Shown here: positions 1-5,100 of the stretch, in pieces
Layout: each line of letters opens with the position of its first letter
Numbering within the stretch: the stretch's first letter is position 1
NCBI GenBank assembly: GCA_027483005.1
Contig: JAIXVN010000177.1
Location: forward strand, 1 to 8,049
Length of the DNA stretch: 8,049 bases
From: Verrucomicrobiaceae bacterium
Lineage (GTDB): Bacteria; Verrucomicrobiota; Verrucomicrobiia; Verrucomicrobiales; Akkermansiaceae
Direction of reading: 5' to 3'
Program-made: the position numbers and the translations under genes
Notes under the pieces: generated by a model
Database searches by the model: none
What the model saw: only the letters and a program-made list of their open reading frames with translations
Told to the model about the DNA's origin: nothing

Positions 1-2036
1 ATCGCGGGGTTCATCAACTGGGCGGGGCTGAACTTGGTGTTCGCCCAGAGGGTGTAGGGCGGCAGGGCATCGGTCTGGTTCGTGGCCTGCGGCAGCGACA
101 CGCGCACGAAGTCGATGGCGGTGTAGTTGTCCTTCTCGTAAAGCAGCCCGACGTCGCTGCTGGAGAGTTTTGTTAGAGACGAGTAGGCGCTGCTGCTGCC
201 GTAAACGAGGCGCGACACCGGCCAGGTGAGACCTTCGTCGTAGCTGGTGCGGATCGTCATCGCGACGCGGCTGCCGGTGCTGGCGCAGTTGGCGTGGACG
301 AGGCGGTTGCGGTCGCTGTCGACCGTGGTCGTGAGGCGGAAGATGTTTCCCTGGCAGGCGGGATCGGGAACGGGAAAGGCCGCCGTGGCGTCGAAGCGGA
401 ACATCGCGCTCCAGGTCACGCCGCCGTCGCTGCTTCTGCTGAACCAGCGGTAGCCGGCGCCGGCGCCGGAGGGCCGCATCGAGGCGAGGAGGTGGCCGTT
501 GACCAGCTCGGTGATCTGGATTTCCCCGACCCCGGTGCCGCAGGTTCCGCCGCGCTGCCAGGTGGCGCCGTGGTCATCGCTGTAGATGAAGGAGGCGTTG
601 TTGTTGGTGCGGAACCAATAGACTGGAAAGACGAGGCGTCCGGCGTTTGGTCCGCGCTCGATCTGGATGCCGTTTCCCGGGCCGACGATGTACTCGCCCC
701 GGCCGTAGGTGAAGCTGTTGCCGTTGAAGGTGAACTGCTCGGTCTCCTTCGGCCGCAGGTTCGGGTTCTCGGCCTCGAGGTCCTTGCGGGCCGACCAGGT
801 GAGTCCGTCATCGTCGCTGTAGCGCATCTCCAGCTTGATGGTGCGGCCGTAGCCGTTGTAGCTGTTGTTACTACCGTTGTCGTAGAAGATCCAGATGCGG
901 CCGTTCGAGCGGTCGACCAGCAGGGCCGGATCGCTGGCGGAGGTCCGGTTCCGTGGCGTGCTGCTGCCGGTGATCTGGTAGCTGTCGGTGTCGCTGGCGT
1001 TGGTGCCGTAGTCGGCGGTGACGATGAGGGGTCCCCAGGTGCTGCCGTTGTCAGTGCTGCGGCGGATGACGCTGTCGATGTTCGAGGGGATGTCGACGGA
1101 GTTGTTGACCCGGCCATCGGCCGCGACGATGAGGGTGCCGGCGTTGGTGGTGGCGATGGCCGGGATGCGGAAGGTGTGGTAGCCGCCGAGGCCGCTGGCG
1201 AAGGGCTGGCTGGTCGAGGCGAGGGGCTCGGGGGGATCGTTCACGCCATCGCTGAGGCCCGACCATTTCGTGGTGAGATAGGTTTCCACCTCCTGGCGGT
1301 CGGTGGTGTTCAGCGCGGAGTTGTAGACGAGCACCTCGGCGACATCGACGTCGAAGCCGAGCCCGCCGCCTGGGGCGACGTTGTTGCCGAGGATCAACCC
1401 GCTGAGGGCGGCGGCCTGGGCGAGGCTGACGGTGGTGCCGACCTGGGTGCCGTTGATGAAGTGCTGGAAGGTGGCGGGCGTGCCGGTGGTGAGGATGAAG
1501 GTGTGGGCCTGCCAGGTGTTGGTCGTGACGGGACCGGTGGTCGTGCCGGCGTTGGCGGCGGTGCCGTTGGCGGGTTCGGTGCTGACCTGCCAGCTGCCGT
1601 TGTTGACCTGGGCGCGGGTCAGGCCATTGGCGAAGGTGGAGGAGTCGAAGAGAAAGCCGCGGGTGGTCTCGCGCGGACGGATCCAGGCGACGATCGTGCG
1701 CGATCCGCTGATCGTGCCGAAGTTCGAGGACGAGGCGAAGAGGCCATCGGAGTTGCCGTTGAAGCGCAGCACCTGTCCTGGAGAGCCGTCGGACTTCAGC
1801 ACGTTCCAGCGGATCGGCGCGCCGCTGACCGAGGTCAGGTTCCGGAGCGAGGGCGTGCCGGTGGTGGCGGAGTTGGTCCAACTCGAGACCGCATAGCCGT
1901 CACTGCCGACCGCGATGCCGATGCCTCCCTGATACCAGGCGTAGGTGACCGCCGGATCGACCACGGCGGCACCGGCCACTGAGGGCAGGGCCAGCCAGAC
2001 GACCGATCGGAGGATTTCGAGAAAGCGAACGAGCAT
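1..2036 (-). CDS. Secreted exo-alpha-sialidase (GH33) with N-terminal LamG-like domain, 3' end outside the window
   Basis: The frame is open from the ATG at 2036 to the window edge (678 codons, no stop). Residues 1-23 look like a signal peptide (MLVRF..., hydrophobic core VVWLALPSVAGA, cleavage near AGA|A). Residues about 85-258 resemble a LamG/concanavalin A-like jelly roll, from LRFNG to YLTTKW. The catalytic propeller follows: FRIP motif at 289-292 (Arg290) and five Asp-boxes, STDNGSTW 327-334, SDDDGLTW 407-414, SDDHGATW 486-493, SSDGGVTW 535-542 and SYDEGLTW 598-605. By analogy with known GH33 enzymes the arginine triad would be R290, R521 and R596, the acid/base Asp D315, the nucleophile Tyr Y618 (in AYSSL) and its partner Glu E505 or E510. 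The family releases terminal sialic acids from glycoconjugates; this product is probably periplasmic or extracellular. The last visible residues (KFSPAQLMNPA) resemble the lead into a Verrucomicrobial C-terminal tail, so the real protein is longer. No Shine-Dalgarno precedes the ATG. It is divergent from the giant repeat protein gene. Family call strong; exact substrate unknown. Confidence 0.93.
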   Translation of the reverse strand, partial: MLVRFLEILRSVVWLALPSVAGAAVVDPAVTYAWYQGGIGIAVGSDGYAVSSWTNSATTGTPSLRNLTSVSGAPIRWNVLKSDGSPGQVLRFNGNSDGLFASSSNFGTISGSRTIVAWIRPRETTRGFLFDSSTFANGLTRAQVNNGSWQVSTEPANGTAANAGTTTGPVTTNTWQAHTFILTTGTPATFQHFINGTQVGTTVSLAQAAALSGLILGNNVAPGGGLGFDVDVAEVLVYNSALNTTDRQEVETYLTTKWSGLSDGVNDPPEPLASTSQPFASGLGGYHTFRIPAIATTNAGTLIVAADGRVNNSVDIPSNIDSVIRRSTDNGSTWGPLIVTADYGTNASDTDSYQITGSSTPRNRTSASDPALLVDRSNGRIWIFYDNGSNNSYNGYGRTIKLEMRYSDDDGLTWSARKDLEAENPNLRPKETEQFTFNGNSFTYGRGEYIVGPGNGIQIERGPNAGRLVFPVYWFRTNNNASFIYSDDHGATWQRGGTCGTGVGEIQITELVNGHLLASMRPSGAGAGYRWFSRSSDGGVTWSAMFRFDATAAFPVPDPACQGNIFRLTTTVDSDRNRLVHANCASTGSRVAMTIRTSYDEGLTWPVSRLVYGSSSAYSSLTKLSSSDVGLLYEKDNYTAIDFVRVSLPQATNQTDALPPYTLWANTKFSPAQLMNPA
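1263..1784 (-). other. LamG/concanavalin A-like domain of the sialidase
   Basis: Residues about 85-258 of the sialidase read as a LamG_3-type jelly roll: LRFNGNSDG, then TIVAWIRP, a TWQAHTFIL strand, a HFINGTQVG strand, LILGNN and the terminal DVAEVLVYNSALN followed by a helix ending in TTKW258. This strand order is usual for LamG-like inserts in Verrucomicrobial and Planctomycetal hydrolases. Such domains generally bind carbohydrate or shield the catalytic domain. Here it sits before the catalytic domain, as in several large bacterial sialidases. Domain borders are approximate. Confidence 0.75.
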
Positions 2037-2168
2037 GCGCGGAATCACGCATGGAAGGGTAATCCGAACAGGTGGAATCATCTGGTCTGATGAGAAAACC
2101 AGTAGCCGCTGCTTGAGAATCGAATCAGCGATACAATGGTGCTGGCAACCTTTACGCCCAGAATCCCG
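2037..2168. promoter_or_regulatory. Divergent intergenic region with probable back-to-back promoters and a small inverted repeat
   Basis: This 132-bp stretch separates the sialidase start (minus, 2036) from the giant repeat gene start (plus, 2169) and is the only non-coding space upstream of either. It is visibly less GC-rich than its flanks around 2076-2137. It contains a perfect 5-bp inverted repeat, TCATC (2078-2082) and GATGA (2089-2093), with a 6-nt spacer, and an overlapping pair CTGGT (2082-2086)/ACCAG (2098-2102). On the plus strand TACAAT (2132-2137) is a good -10 candidate and would start transcription about 25 nt before the ATG. The TTGAGA at 2113-2118 is too close (13-nt spacer) to be a standard -35. 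No convincing sigma-70 pair is seen on the minus strand. Location of promoters here is inferred from gene layout; exact elements are weak. Confidence 0.45.
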
Positions 2169-5100
2169 ATGAAACCTCTCCGCCAAAACCTCCTGCTTCT
2201 TGCCCTCCTCGGCAGCTCCGCCCAAGGCGTGGACTTGTTCAAGGCAAACAACAGCGACGCCCTGAACCTCACCACGAGCTGGACGACTGCCGCGACGCCT
2301 GGCAGCTCCGACGTTGCTGTCTGGGACTCGACGGTCACTGCGGCGAACAGTCCGCTGCTGGGAGCTGCAACGGTCTGGGGAGGAATCCGGATCGCGAGCC
2401 CGACGGGTCTCGTCACGATCGGTGGCGCAGGAACGGCGGCCAGCACGCTGACGGTCGGGGCTTCTGGCATCGCCATGGGTTCTGCGGGAGTCAATCTCGT
2501 CATCAACAGCACCCAGGCGAACTTCAACACCAGTCAGATCTGGAACGTTGCCTCAGGCCGCAACCTTCGCTTCGGCACGACTGCCACCACGTCCGGAAAT
2601 TCAAAGATCGCCGGCAGCTCCAGCGCGGCGGTCATCACCATCAGTGGAGCTGGAGTGGTTGACGCCAATCAGGGCGCAGGAGGGACTGGTGTTGGCTTCA
2701 ACGACGCTGCGGGCTGGACCGGCTACACCGGCAAGTGGGTCATCGACTCCGGAGCCACCCTGCGTGGCATCCGCAACGGTGCCACCGCCTGGGGAGCGAA
2801 CACGGCCGCTGACGCGATCACCCTGAATGGCGGCACGCTCGCAGCTGGCGGTATTTCCGGCACTCAGGGCAACTGGACCTGGAACAGTAAAATGACGCTG
2901 GCTGATGCGACTTCCTCGTCGATCGACAACCAGCTTTTCAATGGCACCAACCGCTGGCTGAAACTCGAAGGCGCGATCTCGGGAAGCAGCCTCAACACCG
3001 GCACGCTGACCTTCAGAAACACCAACTCGGGCGTGATGAACAACGACGAGTATGGTTTCATCCTAAGCGGTGCCAATACCTTCACGGGTGGACTCACGAT
3101 CAATGCCAGCACCTTTGTCCGCATCGGCGGCGCGGCGGCCGGGACGGCGAACGCGGACGCCGGAAGCAACGGCTCGCTCGCCTCCTCCCTGGCCATCACC
3201 AACAACGGCGTGCTGCGCCTGACCCGCAATGACGCCTGGACCCTCGGCAACACCATCACGGGAAGCGGGCAGCTCAAGGTGGGTGGCACCCTCGGCACCA
3301 CGACCAGCCAGGTGGTCACGCTCAGCGGAACCAATTCCTACACCGGCCTCACCACGGTGGTGAACGGACGCCTCAACCTGACCGGCTCTCTGACTTCTGC
3401 CGTAACGCTGTCCGCCGCCGGGAGAATCTCCGGTGCAGGCAGCACCACCGGGCTGCTGACTACCAACACCGGCTCGATCATCGCCCTCGCTGGTGGAACC
3501 ACGACGACGGGCCTCACCTCAAATGGTGCGACCTTCAGCGGGGCCACCACTGTTTCCTTCGACACCAATGCGGTCGCTGGCACGACCTATGACGTCCTCA
3601 CCTACGGCCTCGGCACCGTTACGAATCCCGGCAACCTCACCGTCGGTTGGCGCGGCACGCTGTCCGATGACACGGTGAACAAGAAGCTGGTCTTCACCGC
3701 TGCTGCGTCCGGCACCCGGACCTGGAACACCACCACCGGAACCTGGGCCACTGGTAGCGGCACCAACTTTGTCGAAGGTGACCAGAAATTCTACGGTGCC
3801 GACTCCGTGGTCTTTGGCGACATCGCCTCGGATTCCACCATCACGCTTTCAGGTCGTCTCGCTCCCACTGCGATCACGGTGAGCAACTCCGCGAACAGAT
3901 ACACGTTCACCGGCACCGCAGGCACGGCCGACATCACCGGTTCCGGCACGCTGACCAAGAGCAACGGCGGCACGCTGACGATCGCCACCCAGCAGTCCTA
4001 CACCGGCGGCACCACGGTCAATGGCGGTGTCCTTGAGCTGACCGGTGGCGGCGGCAGCGGCGGAACGATCCGCGGAAACGCGACCGTCAATGCCGGTGCG
4101 GTGCTCAGGCTTGGCACCATCGACGCACTCGGCTTCAACAACGATGCCACTGCGGTCAACACGGTGAACCTCGTTGGCGGCACCCTCACCTCCGCCGCCG
4201 GCACCAACCAAACGACCACGGCCAAGTTCTACCTCACCGGCGGAACCATCAATGGAACCGTCAACCTCGATCTCTTCAGCAACAACAGCAGCATCACGAC
4301 CTACGCGGACGCCAATCCCTCCACGATCAGCGTCAGCACGATGAACCTCCGGCAGAACGACACCGTCTTCGATGTCGCCGATGGTGCGGCAGCGAACGAC
4401 CTGCTCATCAGCTCGGTCATTGGCAACGGAACCGGAGGCAATCGCGCCATGATCAAGAACGGAAGCGGCACGATGAAGCTGACGGGCGTCAATACCTTCA
4501 CCGGCAACGTGACGGTCAACGGCGGCGTGCTCGATCTGACCGACGGCGTGCTCTACAGCTCGGCGTTCAACAACACCAACATCGTCACCGTCAATACCGG
4601 CGGCACTCTGAGGGTCAACAGCTTCGGCTACAACGCCAGCGCCTCGCTCGGCCAGCTCTCCGACTACGGCGCACGGCGTGTCCTGAATGGTGGCGTGATC
4701 GAGGTGACTTCCGGCACCCAGTCCGTTGGCAACAACTTCAATGCCGGAACAAATGGAGGGACCTTCCGCTACAACCCGGCCGTCACCAGCAACACCCTGA
4801 CCCTTACCGGCAATGCCAACAGCAACATCTCCCTGAGCGGTCCCCTCACGGTTGAAACGCTCGGCAATGTCACGATCGGTGAAGTCATCGACGGCACCGG
4901 CAGCCTCACGAAGACAGGTGCGAACACCCTGATCCTCACGGCAACGAACCCCTACAGCGGCACCACGACGGTTTCCGATGGAACACTCCAGATCGGCAAC
5001 GGCGGCACCACCGGCACGCTCGGTGCCGGCGCGGTGACGAACAACGCCTCCCTCATCTTCGACCATGGCACAGGTGCAGCCGTCACCGTGGCGAACAGCA

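Noticed and set aside
1051..1881. Minus-strand open frame of 276 codons, out of frame with the sialidase
   Set aside because: The product is dominated by Arg, His, Gln and Leu, typical of a frame-shifted reading of a GC-rich gene; the other minus frame carries the sialidase motifs.
294..1982. Long plus-strand open frame (562 codons) across the sialidase gene
   Set aside because: It lies antisense to a frame with a signal peptide, FRIP motif and five Asp-boxes. Its product is an Ala/Val/Gly/Asp-rich low-complexity string without any domain, as expected for the shadow of a GC-rich gene.
2136..2168. Upstream ATG (2136) as the start of the giant repeat protein
   Set aside because: The 11 extra residues (MVLATFTPRIP) come before a complete signal peptide starting at 2169, and this ATG overlaps the best -10 candidate. 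It remains possible but less likely.
2078..2530. Minus-strand open frame running over the intergenic region into the start of the giant gene
   Set aside because: It is antisense to the signal peptide and first head unit, shows no domain, and would fill the only promoter space.
3849..5066. Minus-strand open frame of 405 codons inside the giant repeat gene
   Set aside because: Antisense to the strand repeats. The product is Val/Ala/Gly/Arg-rich with no recognisable domain, and it arises from the Thr/Asn/Gly codon pattern of the plus-strand gene.
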